Shown: one piece after another, positions 28,890 through 40,453 of the stretch
Layout of the letters: each line of letters starts with the position of its first letter
How positions within the stretch are numbered: the stretch's first letter is position 1
Assembly: GCA_011392765.1 (NCBI GenBank)
Contig: WYCW01000002.1
Location: 466,917-530,916 of the forward strand
DNA length: 64,000 nt
DNA from: Candidatus Thiosymbion ectosymbiont of Catanema sp. Cochon2018
GTDB lineage: Bacteria; Pseudomonadota; Gammaproteobacteria; Chromatiales; Chromatiaceae
Direction: 5' to 3'
Translations under genes and position numbers: made by a program
Notes under the pieces: model-generated
What the model was told of the DNA's origin: nothing
What the model saw: the letters and a program-made list of their open reading frames with translations, nothing else
Databases searched by the model: none

Positions 28890-29068
28890 TGTGGATAACT
28901 TTCGATGGTGGGATTTCACGCTGTGAATCCGCAGGTTATACACAGGAAACTACCAGAGATTTCGGTGATATACCTTCAGTAATAGATTGAAAGATAAAGA
29001 GAAAATTTTTATCCAGTTATCCACAAGGTTAATTATAAATATAACTCCTGAATATATGGGATATCAGA
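28890..29068. other. oriC: Candidate replication origin (dnaA-dnaN gap)
   Basis: 179 AT-rich bases holding three DnaA-box-like 9-mers: TGTGGATAA at 28890-28898 (reverse), TTATACACA at 28936-28944 and TTATCCACA at 29017-29025, plus a near match TTTATCCAG at 29008-29016. The stretch 28980-29055 is strongly AT-rich and could unwind. The rpmH-dnaA gap, with a single box, is the alternative location. Confidence 0.6.
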
Positions 29069-30172
29069 ATGAAGATCTGCGTGAATCAAGAAATCCTGAC
29101 GCCGGTACTCACAAAGGTGGGGGGAGTCGTGGAGCGACGGCAGACACTCCCGATACTCGGTAACGTACTGATGTTGGCGAAAGATGATTCTATACAGATC
29201 ATCGGGACCGATTTGGAAATAGAGATTCGTGCAAAATCCGGTTCGACAGTCGAGCAGTCGGGGGAGATAACGCTGCCGGCGAGAAAACTGATCGAAATAT
29301 GCAGGGCATTGCCGGAAGGAACGGAAATATCGTTGAAGGTAGAAAACGATCGTGCATCCTTAACTGCAGGGAGGAGTCGCTTTATGCTGAGTACCTTACC
29401 GGCGAGCGATTTTCCGGTTATGGAAAAGAATGAGGGAGCGCAGAGTATCGATATCGAGCAACAGACATTGAGGTATCTCTTCGAGAAAACAGCATTTGCA
29501 ATGGCACATCAGGACGTCCGTTATTACCTGAACGGTCTTCTGTTGGAGCTGAAACCGGATAGGTTGACGGCGGTCGCGACCGATGGTCATCGTCTGGCTA
29601 AGGTAGAAAAAACATTACCCCTGGAGCTAAGTGAGGAGGTACAGATTATTCTTCCGAGGAAAACGGTATTGGAATTGAGCCGGCTTCTTGGGAGCGATGC
29701 AGATGCGGGTGTTCGGATAGAGATCTCGGAAAAAATGTTTCGAGCTGTCATGGGAGACATGGTGATAACCTCGAAGCTCGTTGATGGCCGCTATCCGGAT
29801 TATGATCGGGTAGTACCGCCGACCCCGGAGCGAGTTGCGTATGCGGATAAAAATGCACTGAAACAGGCGCTGTTTCGGACATCGATTTTGTCGAATGAGA
29901 AGTATAAAGGGGTACGGTTCAGCTTGGATCAGGGAGAGCTCAAACTTCAAGCGCAGAATCCGGAGAAAGAAGAAGCAGAGGAAGAGTTGGAGATAACCTA
30001 TTCTCAAGAGCCGACGGTCATTGGGTTCAATGTTGGGTACTTGATAGATGTACTGAACGTATTGGAAGAGGATGAAGTCGAGATTGGATTCAAAGATTCG
30101 GATGGCAGCGTGATTCTGCGGAATAAGGGTAAGGAGGAGGAGACGTTCGTGGTCATGCCGATGAGACTTTGA
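29069..30172 (+). CDS. dnaN: DNA polymerase III beta sliding clamp
   Basis: 367 residues, full length. The three clamp repeats can be followed, with TLPILGNVLMLAKDDSIQI in the first, PDYDRVVPPTPE in the second and the C-terminal VVMPMRL that ends nearly all DnaN proteins. It forms the dimeric ring on DNA for Pol III. In related genomes recF comes next; here the following 300 bases are repeats and a parS-like site. Confidence 0.97.
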   Translation: MKICVNQEILTPVLTKVGGVVERRQTLPILGNVLMLAKDDSIQIIGTDLEIEIRAKSGSTVEQSGEITLPARKLIEICRALPEGTEISLKVENDRASLTAGRSRFMLSTLPASDFPVMEKNEGAQSIDIEQQTLRYLFEKTAFAMAHQDVRYYLNGLLLELKPDRLTAVATDGHRLAKVEKTLPLELSEEVQIILPRKTVLELSRLLGSDADAGVRIEISEKMFRAVMGDMVITSKLVDGRYPDYDRVVPPTPERVAYADKNALKQALFRTSILSNEKYKGVRFSLDQGELKLQAQNPEKEEAEEELEITYSQEPTVIGFNVGYLIDVLNVLEEDEVEIGFKDSDGSVILRNKGKEEETFVVMPMRL

Positions 30173-30184
30173 TATTGCTGTCCT

Positions 30185-30440
30185 TCGTTCTTTATCCGCA
30201 GATTACACAGATTTTCACAGATTGTTTCTAAGAGGCTGTCTAAAAACTAACATATTGATTTTAAAGCGGTAGGGTATTGCTGGGTTTTGGCCGTCCCTGG
30301 CCGTAACCCAGCCTACGGTCCCTTTTTAGACAGTCTCTGACGCTTGCTCTACTTTCGCTGTTGTGGGTGTTCCACGTGGAACAACAAAAAAATCTGTGAA
30401 AATCTGCGTAATCTGCAGATAGAAAAGATGATGTGGTCTC
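30185..30440. repeat. Nested palindromic repeats in the position of recF
   Basis: An ATTACGCAG-type palindrome (left arm about 30190-30228, right arm about 30390-30425) is split by a 108-bp element with ends AGAGGCTGTCTAAAAA (30231-30246) and TTTTTAGACAGTCTCT (30323-30338), which itself carries a GCTGGGTT/AACCCAGC heart. A parS-like site lies in the right part. No trace of recF coding sequence is visible. Confidence 0.8.
30368..30383. promoter_or_regulatory. parS-like ParB-binding site
   Basis: TGTTCCACGTGGAACA, a perfect 16-bp palindrome of the form recognised by ParB in many bacteria, as best I recall it matches the Pseudomonas type. It lies about 1.3 kb from the candidate origin, the expected position for chromosome-segregation sites. 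parA and parB are not in this window. Confidence 0.85.
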
Positions 30441-30454
30441 TTACGGACGAATAG

Positions 30455-32878
<2,424 letters not shown>

Positions 32879-32880
32879 TT

Positions 32881-33100
32881 CAGAGGCTGTCTAAAAAGGG
32901 ACCGTAGGCTGGGTTGCGGCCAGGGACGGCCAAAACCCAGCAATACCCTAAGTGTTGTAGTTGTAGGCTGGGTTGAGGAACGAAACCCAGCTTTTCCGAT
33001 CCGGAATACCGTGTGCTGGGTTTAGCCATCCCTGGCTGTAACCCAGCCTACGGGCTTGATTTTTATGATGGTTTGGTTCAATTGAGAACGCCCCCAGCCT
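32881..33100. repeat. Chimeric repeat block after gyrB
   Basis: Left part: AGAGGCTGTCTAAAAA end plus a GTAGGCTGGGTT palindrome (32881-32940). Right part: a second copy of that palindrome with the AATTGAGAACGCCCC end of the element seen at 24618-24783. The two different shells meet at a shared CTAAGTGTTGTAG segment, as expected from recombination within the common heart. Confidence 0.7.
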
Positions 33101-33116
33101 ACGCCTACGGTCTTTT

Positions 33117-33854
33117 TCAGGTGGCCTCTTGCTGTGAGCCTTTGCGGGGCAACTTTGCTACGGTCTCTTCGATCCACTCCTCGACGCGTTGGGTTATCTC
33201 GGTTGCAGAAAGTCCCTTGGGATTCAGCGGTTTTCCAATAACCAGGGTAATTCTCCCCGGGTACTTCTTCAGACCTCTACGCCGCCAGAATACCCCCGCA
33301 TTATGGGCAATAGGTAGAACCGAATAGCCTGTTTTGCGTGCCAGCATAGCTCCACCTCTGTTGTAGTTCTGTTTTTCGCCGGAAGCGACCCGTGTGCCTT
33401 CAGGGAAGATAGTGATCCAACGCCCCTTGTCCAGCCAGTATTTACCCTGGTCGATCAGTTGTTGCAGCGAACGGCGGGCACTATCACGGTCGATCGCGAT
33501 TGGTCGAAGAGTCGCGAGGGCCCACCCGAAGAAAGGTATCCACAGCAACTCGCGTTTCACTACCCAGGTATTTCCCGATGGTAATAGAGCACGTAATGCA
33601 ATGATTTCCCACGCTGATTGATGCTTGCAAAGAACAATACAGGTAGATGATGGTAGATTTTCCTCACCCTGTATTTGATAACTAAGCCCACAGATCAGTT
33701 CCAGTGCCCGGAGGTTGATCTTCCCCCAGTGTTGGCTGGTCCTCGAAACCAGCCTGTACGGTAGTATCCATCCGAAGATACCGAGGGGTAGGCCATACAG
33801 GATAATGGTGGTCGATAGGAACAGCATGTATAGAATTGATCTCAGTGTAACCAT
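33117..33854 (-). CDS. plsC: 1-acyl-sn-glycerol-3-phosphate acyltransferase (PlsC family)
   Basis: 245 residues with one N-terminal membrane segment. The catalytic block is CKHQSAWEIIALR, an H-x4-E variant of the usual H-x4-D; FPEGTRVASGE and the later motif PIAHNAG are the other family blocks. It makes phosphatidic acid from lysophosphatidic acid at the inner membrane. Its place after gyrB and before gmhB and glyS follows the Pseudomonas gene order. It lies 11 bases downstream of gmhB. Confidence 0.9.
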   Translation of the reverse strand: MVTLRSILYMLFLSTTIILYGLPLGIFGWILPYRLVSRTSQHWGKINLRALELICGLSYQIQGEENLPSSTCIVLCKHQSAWEIIALRALLPSGNTWVVKRELLWIPFFGWALATLRPIAIDRDSARRSLQQLIDQGKYWLDKGRWITIFPEGTRVASGEKQNYNRGGAMLARKTGYSVLPIAHNAGVFWRRRGLKKYPGRITLVIGKPLNPKGLSATEITQRVEEWIEETVAKLPRKGSQQEAT

Positions 33855-33865
33855 GTCCGTAACTC

Positions 33866-34426
33866 TCAGTCAGTCAGCAGTGCGTCTACGGCGGCGAAGA
33901 GGTCATCGTAGATAGATACACCGCTCAAGTCGTCCATATGTTCTCTGAGGGTTGCTTGTCCCCTGCCGGTAAGGACGAGTGATGGTGAGGCATTCACTGC
34001 GATCGCCGCTTGAATGTCTCGAAAGGAGTCACCGATCGCAGGTACTCCCGTCATGTCGATTTGTAACCGTCTTGCGATCTCCTCGAAGAGACCGGGAAGC
34101 GGCTTACGGCAACGGCAATTTGCGTCGGGGGTATGAGGACAAAAGAAAATAGCTTCTACCTGGGTGCCGAATGTCGAGAGCTCCTGTTGCATCTTGCGAT
34201 GTATGGCATTGATGTCATCGACGCTGAAGTAACCGCGACCCAGTCCGGACTGATTTGTCGCCACGACAACCCGATAGCCTGAATGGTCCAGTCTGGCGAT
34301 CGCCTCGAGACTGCCTGGAATGGGTATCCACTCCTGTGCCTTTCTTATGTAATTGTCGGATTCCCGATTGATAACACCGTCCCTATCCAGGACCACGAGC
34401 TGGGTGCTTTGAGTGTTTTCATTCAT
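33866..34426 (-). CDS. gmhB: D-glycero-beta-D-manno-heptose-1,7-bisphosphate 7-phosphatase
   Basis: 186 residues from the internal ATG; the longer frame includes repeat sequence. HAD motif I VVLDRDGVINRESDNYI (D-x-D), motif II VVVATNQSGLGRG and the zinc loop CPHTPDANCRCRKPLPG are all diagnostic of GmhB. It removes the 7-phosphate in ADP-heptose synthesis for the LPS inner core, pointing to a Gram-negative envelope. The start codon is only 11 bases from the CTAG edge of a repeat (34437), so its promoter may lie in or beyond that repeat. Confidence 0.93.
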   Translation of the reverse strand: MNENTQSTQLVVLDRDGVINRESDNYIRKAQEWIPIPGSLEAIARLDHSGYRVVVATNQSGLGRGYFSVDDINAIHRKMQQELSTFGTQVEAIFFCPHTPDANCRCRKPLPGLFEEIARRLQIDMTGVPAIGDSFRDIQAAIAVNASPSLVLTGRGQATLREHMDDLSGVSIYDDLFAAVDALLTD

Positions 34427-34436
34427 CGTCGAGGTA

Positions 34437-34650
34437 CTAGGGTTTCTTGAGGGACCCACATCTTTACAAATGGGTCAAATTTATGCACTGCATAACAAAG
34501 AGGCCTCTTTTTTTATCCACAGATTACGCAGATTTCCACAGATTATTTTTGTCTTTCATCTGTGGAAATCTGCGTAATCTGCGGATAAAAGATGGCGCTG
34601 GAACGAGCCGGAAATTCACCCCTCGTCGGTCTGAGGCGAAGCCTCGTCAG
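34437..34650. repeat. YTAG-bounded modular repeat (copy C, 'ATTACGCAG' heart)
   Basis: Same shell as 5738 with a diverged left end (CTAGGGTTTCTTGAGGG) and TCAG at the right. The heart is the TTATCCACAGATTACGCAG palindrome. It fills the gap between glyS and gmhB. Confidence 0.82.
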
Positions 34651-34665
34651 GTAATTATTTGTGAC

Positions 34666-36738
34666 TTACTTCAGGAAGGATATATCCGCGACCTTCAGGA
34701 AAAGAGTCTCGATGGCCTGCAAGAGTGCGAGTCGATTGTGTCTCAGGTCCGGTTGTTCAGTCATTACCATGACCCTATCGAAGAAATCGGCAATGTCGTT
34801 GTGTAATCCTGCCAGTGTCTTCAGGACGCCCTCGTAGTCTCGAGTCTCGAACAGGGGTGAAATGTCGGATGCTAAGGACCTGATTTTTGCCTCCAGGTGC
34901 CGTTCCGCATCGTCCTGGAGCATATCGGTATCGATCTGTTTGGGTATGTTTCCCGTATGTTTGCGTAGGATATTGCGTATGCGCTTGTTGGCAGCCGTCA
35001 GAACCGCTGCCTCGGGAAGTGCCCGAAAGGCCTCTACTGCAAGAATCCTGCGGTGGATATCACTCGATACTTTCGGATTGACTGCCAATACCGAGTCGAC
35101 AACATCCGTTCCGACATTCCGGTCCGAATAATAACCCTTGAGGCGCTCCATACAGTACTCGAAGACTTCTTCGGTGGCCCCTTTCGCGTCGATTTTGTCC
35201 CTTAACGCCTCTACTGAGAAACCGAGGATTTCCTTCAGATCGAGTGGTAACGGAGTCTCGATGAGGATTCGCAGCAGGCCGATTGCTGCCCGGCGCAGTG
35301 CATAGGGGTCTTTGTCGCCTGTCGGACGCTGGCCGATTGCGAAAATACCCACGAGTGTGTCGAGCTTATCGGCAATCGCCAGAACCAAGCCGCAATCCGA
35401 TTGGGGAAGTCCATCGCCGGCATGACGCGGCAGGTACTGTTCCTCCATGGCGGAGACCACACAGGGGTCTTCTCCGGCCTTTTGGGCATAGTACCGACCC
35501 ATGGTGCCTTGCAGACCGGGAAACTCGATGACCATTCGAGTCGCCAGATCACACTTGGCGAGCCGGGCAGCCCTTACCGTCGGTGTTTGGTCTATGTCCA
35601 AGAGACATGCGATTTGCTGAGAGATATGACCGAGACGTGTCGATTTCTCTGCCAGCGTCCCAAGCCTTTCCTGGAATATGACCTTCTCCAGCTTCGGCCC
35701 GAAGTCCTGGAGGGGCTGCCTCAGATCCTGTTCCCAAAAAAAGGCCGCATCCGAAAATCTGGGTCGAATGACACGCTCGTTTCCCGCTCGTACCTGGGCG
35801 GGATCTCGGCTCCGGATATTACTGATAGTAATGAAGTGCGGCAGCAAATTGCCGTCGGGAGAGACCACGGGAAAATACTTCTGATTCTTCTGCATGGTCT
35901 CGACCAGGACCTCCGGCGGCATCTCCAGAAAAACCTCATCGAAGGTACCGATGATTGCATATGGCCACTCGCAGAGTGCGGTGACCTCATCGAGCAGGTT
36001 ATCTCCCATAATAGCTTGGCCGTCGACATCTCCGGCCAGGGCCTGCACCTGCTTACGTATGGCTTCCCGCCGTATTGCAAAGCTCGGCTCGACCTTTCCC
36101 TGGGTGCGGAGAAGCTCAGCGTATTCGGAGGCGGATGGGATAGGAAAGGCTGCCGGGGCATGGAAACGGTGGCCCTGGGTCAGACCGCCGGCATCGATGC
36201 CGAATAACCGTCCCTCTACAGGCTCCTTTCCAAAGACGATAGTTATCCAATGAACCGGACGGACAAACTCGGCGTCCTGTTCGCCCCAGCGCATCCGCTT
36301 AGGGATGGGCAGCGTCTCCAGGGCCTTTGCCGTCATACCGATAATCAGGTCTCTGGTACTCCGACCCTGCCGGGTCTGACGGAACACCAACCAGCTACCC
36401 TTCGGCGTTTCTTCTCGCTGTAGCTCTTCCACTGTGACACCGCAGGAGTGGGCAAAACCCAAGGCCGCTTTGGTAGATTGACCTTCCGTGTCATACGCGG
36501 CCTGTAAGGCCGGACCCTTACGCATAACCTCCCGATCCGGTTGGTGTGTCGCCAGCTTCCGGACAAGCAACCCCAAACGCCTCGGAGTAGCAAAGGGTTC
36601 GATCCGTGAAAACCCCAGGTGATGTTGTCGTAGTTGGTCCCCGAAACCTTGCTCGAAGGCCTCTGACAGCACCTGTAGGGATTTCGGTGGGAGTTCTTCG
36701 GTGCCGATCTCTACCAGGAGGTCACGTGTCTTTTCCAT
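34666..36738 (-). CDS. glyS: Glycyl-tRNA synthetase beta subunit
   Basis: 690 residues from the ATG at 36738 (MEKTRDLLVEIGTEELPPKS), the usual length and start. The first conserved block (LVEIGTEELP) and the C-terminal anticodon-binding-like region (about 560-690, DFFDRVMVM, typical of GlyS) are intact. It forms the alpha2beta2 enzyme with GlyQ, charging tRNA-Gly. It follows glyQ, but two repeat modules spread them 500 bases apart. Confidence 0.96.
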   Translation of the reverse strand: MEKTRDLLVEIGTEELPPKSLQVLSEAFEQGFGDQLRQHHLGFSRIEPFATPRRLGLLVRKLATHQPDREVMRKGPALQAAYDTEGQSTKAALGFAHSCGVTVEELQREETPKGSWLVFRQTRQGRSTRDLIIGMTAKALETLPIPKRMRWGEQDAEFVRPVHWITIVFGKEPVEGRLFGIDAGGLTQGHRFHAPAAFPIPSASEYAELLRTQGKVEPSFAIRREAIRKQVQALAGDVDGQAIMGDNLLDEVTALCEWPYAIIGTFDEVFLEMPPEVLVETMQKNQKYFPVVSPDGNLLPHFITISNIRSRDPAQVRAGNERVIRPRFSDAAFFWEQDLRQPLQDFGPKLEKVIFQERLGTLAEKSTRLGHISQQIACLLDIDQTPTVRAARLAKCDLATRMVIEFPGLQGTMGRYYAQKAGEDPCVVSAMEEQYLPRHAGDGLPQSDCGLVLAIADKLDTLVGIFAIGQRPTGDKDPYALRRAAIGLLRILIETPLPLDLKEILGFSVEALRDKIDAKGATEEVFEYCMERLKGYYSDRNVGTDVVDSVLAVNPKVSSDIHRRILAVEAFRALPEAAVLTAANKRIRNILRKHTGNIPKQIDTDMLQDDAERHLEAKIRSLASDISPLFETRDYEGVLKTLAGLHNDIADFFDRVMVMTEQPDLRHNRLALLQAIETLFLKVADISFLK

Positions 36739-36833
36739 ATCTTCCACAACCACCTCCGCTTGGTACACCAGTACCGGAATACTGATCGCATTTTTCCGTA
36801 CGAAAATTTACGCATCAATGGTCTGATCTTTAT

Positions 36834-37029
36834 TCACCACAGAGAACACAGAGTACACAGAGAATCAGACACTATTGCGTTTAACACCCTCGACCGGACG
36901 GCAGACATTGAAATTGATCAATCAACCGCATTCTACTTGGGCTAATCGCATTTCCATCTCTGTGTGCTCGGTGTCCTCTGTGGTTAAAAAGAATTCACGC
37001 CTCGTCGGTCTGAGGCGAAGCCTCGCTAG
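36834..37029. repeat. Palindrome of 'ACCACAGAGAACACAG' type with modular-repeat right end
   Basis: ACCACAGAGAACACAGAGTA near 36838 pairs with TCTCTGTGTGCTCGGTG...TCTGTGGT near 36955-36985. It is followed by the CCTCGTCGGTCTGAGGCGAA hairpin end and CTAG of the modular shell, so a fourth kind of heart is joined to the same right shell. Confidence 0.65.
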
Positions 37030-37241
37030 GATCCTTTGGGGGACCCGAATCTTTACAAATGAGTCAAGTTTGTGCGCTGCACAAAAATAGTTCTGCCTCT
37101 TGTTGGGCAGGAATCGCAAATCCTTTGAACCACGGATAGACACAGATAAACACGGATCACAATCCGTGTTTATCCGTGTCTATCCGTGGTTCTTCGGTGC
37201 GGTTGGTCACGCATCAAAGGTCTGAGGCAAAGCCTCGCTAG
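37026..37241. repeat. YTAG-bounded modular repeat (copy D, 'ACCACGGATAGACAC' heart)
   Basis: Directly adjoins the preceding block, sharing one CTAG. Nearly the same as copy B (18691). The final CTAG (37238-37241) contains the TAG stop codon of glyQ. Confidence 0.88.
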
Positions 37242-38146
37242 TCTTTCTGCATCATAGGAAAACCGAGGGCCTCCCGTCGATCATAATAGGTCCGGGCTAC
37301 TGCCCGTGCCAGGGTACGGACTCGGAGAATAAAACGCTGCCGCTCGGTTACGGAGATTGCATTGCGCGCATCCAGCAGATTGAAGATATGAGATGCTCTG
37401 AGTACCTGCTCATAGGCAGGGAGCGGGAGCTCCTGGTCGATCAGGCATCGGCTTTGTCCCTCGCAGACATCGAACTGTCGGAACAGGGAATCGATATCGG
37501 CATGCTCGAAATTGTATGCCGACTGCTCGACCTCGTTCTGGTGGTAGACATCCCCATAGGTCACTGCACGGCCATCGGTATCGGCCCAGACGAGATCGAA
37601 AACACTCTCCACCCCTTGTAGATACATAGCGATACGCTCGAGCCCATAAGTTATCTCCCCCGTGACCGGCCGACAGTCGAGTCCACCTACCTGTTGGAAA
37701 TAAGTGAACTGAGTCACCTCCATACCGTTGAGCCAGACTTCCCACCCCAGCCCCCAGGCACCCAGAGAAGGTGACTCCCAGTTGTCTTCGACAAAGCGGA
37801 TGTCATGGACGAGCGGATCCACTTCCAAGGTCCGGAGTGAATCCAGATATTGATCCTGAATGTCCAGAGGTGAGGGTTTCAGAACCACCTGGTACTGATA
37901 ATAGTGCTGCAAACGATTCGGATTCTCCCCGTACCTGCCGTCGGTAGGGCGCCGAGAGGGTTGAACATAGGCACTCCTCCAGGGCTCCGGACCGATCGAG
38001 CGCAGAAAAGTTGCCGGATGAAAGGTACCGGCCCCGACCTCCATATCGTAGGGCTGCATGACAACGCAACCGCGTGCGGCCCAGAAGTGCTCCAGGGTAA
38101 AGATGAGATCCTGAAACGTAACCAAGCCTTCCGATTTTTCGGCCAA
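37238..38146 (-). CDS. glyQ: Glycyl-tRNA synthetase alpha subunit
   Basis: 302 residues, class II synthetase: [20 protein letters not shown] at the start, then [20 protein letters not shown] (motif 2 region) and [12 protein letters not shown] (motif 3). It carries the catalytic core of the heterotetrameric enzyme. The last residues (GFPMMQKD) look normal, yet the TAG stop itself is part of the repeat edge, so the element sits exactly at the gene end. Confidence 0.96.
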   Translation of the reverse strand: MAEKSEGLVTFQDLIFTLEHFWAARGCVVMQPYDMEVGAGTFHPATFLRSIGPEPWRSAYVQPSRRPTDGRYGENPNRLQHYYQYQVVLKPSPLDIQDQYLDSLRTLEVDPLVHDIRFVEDNWESPSLGAWGLGWEVWLNGMEVTQFTYFQQVGGLDCRPVTGEITYGLERIAMYLQGVESVFDLVWADTDGRAVTYGDVYHQNEVEQSAYNFEHADIDSLFRQFDVCEGQSRCLIDQELPLPAYEQVLRASHIFNLLDARNAISVTERQRFILRVRTLARAVARTYYDRREALGFPMMQKD

Positions 38147-38382
38147 TGCTGACTCCTGGTGAATTCAGTGGTAAGGGCACTTTGGAGAACCCGATCTTTA
38201 ATCCGCAGATTACGCAGATTTTCGCAGATCGTTTCGTTTTTCCTCTGTGAAAACCTATGTAATCTAAGGGTTCGGCAGTTTACCTGCAAGTCGAATACCT
38301 GGACTTCATCGACATCCACGCGGTACTTGATGATAATGAGCGGATCGAATACCACCACCACTATCCTGATGAGGCGCGGACC

Positions 38383-39201
38383 ATGAGCCGACAGGCGACA
38401 GTCTTTATCAGCTACAGGCGTTGTCAACGCGACATGGCGATACTCGATCGCCTGAAGACATTCCCCGATCCTTTGGAGCGGGAAGGACTGATCTGTGGCT
38501 GGACCGATCGTGACATCAAAGGTGGGGAAGACTGGCACAAGAAAATCGAGGCTGCACTCGAACGCGCCAAGATCGGTGTGTTGCTGATCTCTCAGGATTT
38601 TCTGGCCTCGGAGTTCATCCAGAAGATCGAGTTACCCCGTTTGTTCGCCCGAAAGGTCAGAGGTGAGACGACCATCCTGCCGGTGTTTGTCTCGCCTTTT
38701 GATGAGGAGTACAAGGTCCCGTTTCTCGATGCCGCCGGCGTTCAGCAATACGCTCGGCTGTCCGAACTACAAGGATTTGCCCGTCCTAACCACACCTTGG
38801 CCCATATGAAGCTGGTGGAGCAGGAAGATATATTCCAGGACCTTGTCAAGCGCATCCGCGAACTTATCGGCGAGTCTTCGGAACAATCCGCTGGCCCGAT
38901 GGTTACCACAACACCGCCACCCACTACCCCGCCGCCTGTCACGACGTTGCCGATTCTTACCCTGCGTCTCGACTGCGTGGATGGTGCACTTTATGTCGAG
39001 GCCCTGCGCCCGCAGCCACGCCACCAATATCACCGCCCATATCCGGCGCCTGGTGGCGAAACAGACGATGGTGCCCTGGGTCTGCACCTACCGCGAGCTG
39101 GAGGCCGCACTCGACCAGGAGCCGGACTTCCTGTATGTGTTCGCCCAGATCTCCGACACCGATGGTCTTGGCCTCGTTCTCGGCAAGGACGCCAAGCATA
39201 G
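38383..39201 (+). CDS. TIR-domain protein, N-terminal part of a frameshifted gene
   Basis: Residues 1-160 are a TIR domain: VFISYRRCQRD (strand A), CGWTDRDIKGGEDWHKKIE (BB-loop region) and VLLISQDFLASEFIQKIELP, in which the glutamate after S-x2-F-x2-S sits where the NADase catalytic residue is expected. A Thr/Pro linker (TTTPPPTTPPPVTT) follows. Coding then continues with LTLRLDCVDGALYVEALR, after which the frame is lost near 39009. Joined to the next entry, the native product would be about 680 residues. Upstream, in frame with the ATG, is VYLQVEYLDFIDIHAVLDD, a remnant of an older gene cut by a palindrome. TIR effectors deplete NAD or make signal nucleotides in bacterial defence. Confidence 0.8.
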   Translation: MSRQATVFISYRRCQRDMAILDRLKTFPDPLEREGLICGWTDRDIKGGEDWHKKIEAALERAKIGVLLISQDFLASEFIQKIELPRLFARKVRGETTILPVFVSPFDEEYKVPFLDAAGVQQYARLSELQGFARPNHTLAHMKLVEQEDIFQDLVKRIRELIGESSEQSAGPMVTTTPPPTTPPPVTTLPILTLRLDCVDGALYVEALRPQPRHQYHRPYPAPGGETDDGALGLHLPRAGGRTRPGAGLPVCVRPDLRHRWSWPRSRQGRQA

Positions 39202-40435
39202 CGAGTTCTACCCCCTGAAGCGGCTCAGCGAGCGGCTCGCGGGCTTTCGTGCCGAGCCGTTGGTATGGCTACACCTCCTCCCCGGAAACCAGGCCGATTC
39301 CCTGCGGACCCAGCTGTGGGATCGGCTACGTCCCCTCACCCGACTACTGTTGATCCAGTTCACAACCCCTGGGAGGCACCCTAATAGTCTCAAGGATACC
39401 CTGGAGTGGATGGCCGCTATGGCCGAGGCCAAGGATGCTGAGGCGGAACCTGCCGCCGTGCTGAGCCGCCTCGGCGGCCAGCATGACACCTGCCAGCGTG
39501 ACACCTACCTCTGGCTCGGCGACCGCAGTATCGGCCTGAGCCGTCCCCGCAAAGACAGCGATGTCGCCCTTATCGCCTACATCCATGCCTCGCTGATCCG
39601 CCTGCTGCTGGGGCGCAAATCCGAAAGGCGCCAGCTTGCCGGTGGTATCCGCGAGAAACCCGAGGGCTATCTGACCTTCTACGGCGTCTGCGGCGATGAG
39701 CAGGCCTGTGTGCACGATTTCCCCGAGCAGGCCCGTCATTACCTCGAAGAACTCGACCGGAATACCGTCGTCGAGATACGTCCGCTGCCCCTGATTATGC
39801 GGGTATCGATGTCGCACGACGAGGTCGTCACCCAGCTCATGCAGGATCTCAACATCGGCCATTTGATGCCAGCGCGGGAGGCATTGGAGCATATCCCCGT
39901 GGTGCCCCCTGACCGGGAAGACAGCCTCATCATTACCCTCTCCTGGCTGTTGGAGCCCGCCGCGGATTTCACCCCGGACGACCTCACCGGGTGGCTTATA
40001 GCCTGGAAGAAGGGTGTGCTGGACGTGTTTGACAGGGAGCAGATACCACCTGAATTTCGTCTCCTGGTCGGTGCCTGCATCCAGTGGTCGGAGGATTGGC
40101 TCAAACCCGATACTGACACCTCGGCGCTGCAGGAGACGATCGACCGCGTACTCGGTCAGGACAACCCACGTGACTACGTATATTGCATCGAGATGCAACA
40201 CCCACTCTCCCTGCTGCGTAAGACCGACCTGGAGGACTTCTACCACGACCCTAAGCTGCAACAACGGTTGCGTGCGCAGGATCTACAAATCGACCGGCTG
40301 GTGGATTACATCCTGGACAGGACCAAGGGCCGCTTCCAGGACACCGTCGATCTCATCTACAGTATTGCTGGGTTTTGGCCGTCCCTGGCCGCAACCCAGC
40401 CTACGGCCTCCGGTCCTTTTTTAGACAGTCTCTAA
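38843..40435 (+). CDS. C-terminal part of the frameshifted TIR protein, ending in repeat-derived residues
   Basis: Real coding probably starts near 39012; the first 55 residues of this frame are out-of-phase sequence. From there HATNITAHIRRLVAKQTMVP continues the upstream frame naturally. The body (about 480 residues) has alternating strands and helices (FLYVFAQISDTDGLGLVLG, LVWLHLLPG, RLLLIQFTTPG) and is not recognised; it resembles the large regulatory regions of STAND/VMAP-type conflict proteins only in general character. The last about 20 residues (AGFWPSLAATQPTA and onward) are translated from the GCTGGGTTTTGGCC repeat and its TTTTTAGACAGTCTCT end, so the original C-terminus has been replaced. 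Confidence 0.7.
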   Translation: MSSASANLSASLRNNPLARWLPQHRHPLPRRLSRRCRFLPCVSTAWMVHFMSRPCARSHATNITAHIRRLVAKQTMVPWVCTYRELEAALDQEPDFLYVFAQISDTDGLGLVLGKDAKHSEFYPLKRLSERLAGFRAEPLVWLHLLPGNQADSLRTQLWDRLRPLTRLLLIQFTTPGRHPNSLKDTLEWMAAMAEAKDAEAEPAAVLSRLGGQHDTCQRDTYLWLGDRSIGLSRPRKDSDVALIAYIHASLIRLLLGRKSERRQLAGGIREKPEGYLTFYGVCGDEQACVHDFPEQARHYLEELDRNTVVEIRPLPLIMRVSMSHDEVVTQLMQDLNIGHLMPAREALEHIPVVPPDREDSLIITLSWLLEPAADFTPDDLTGWLIAWKKGVLDVFDREQIPPEFRLLVGACIQWSEDWLKPDTDTSALQETIDRVLGQDNPRDYVYCIEMQHPLSLLRKTDLEDFYHDPKLQQRLRAQDLQIDRLVDYILDRTKGRFQDTVDLIYSIAGFWPSLAATQPTASGPFLDSL

Positions 40436-40453
40436 GCTCGGTAATTGTCGAAG

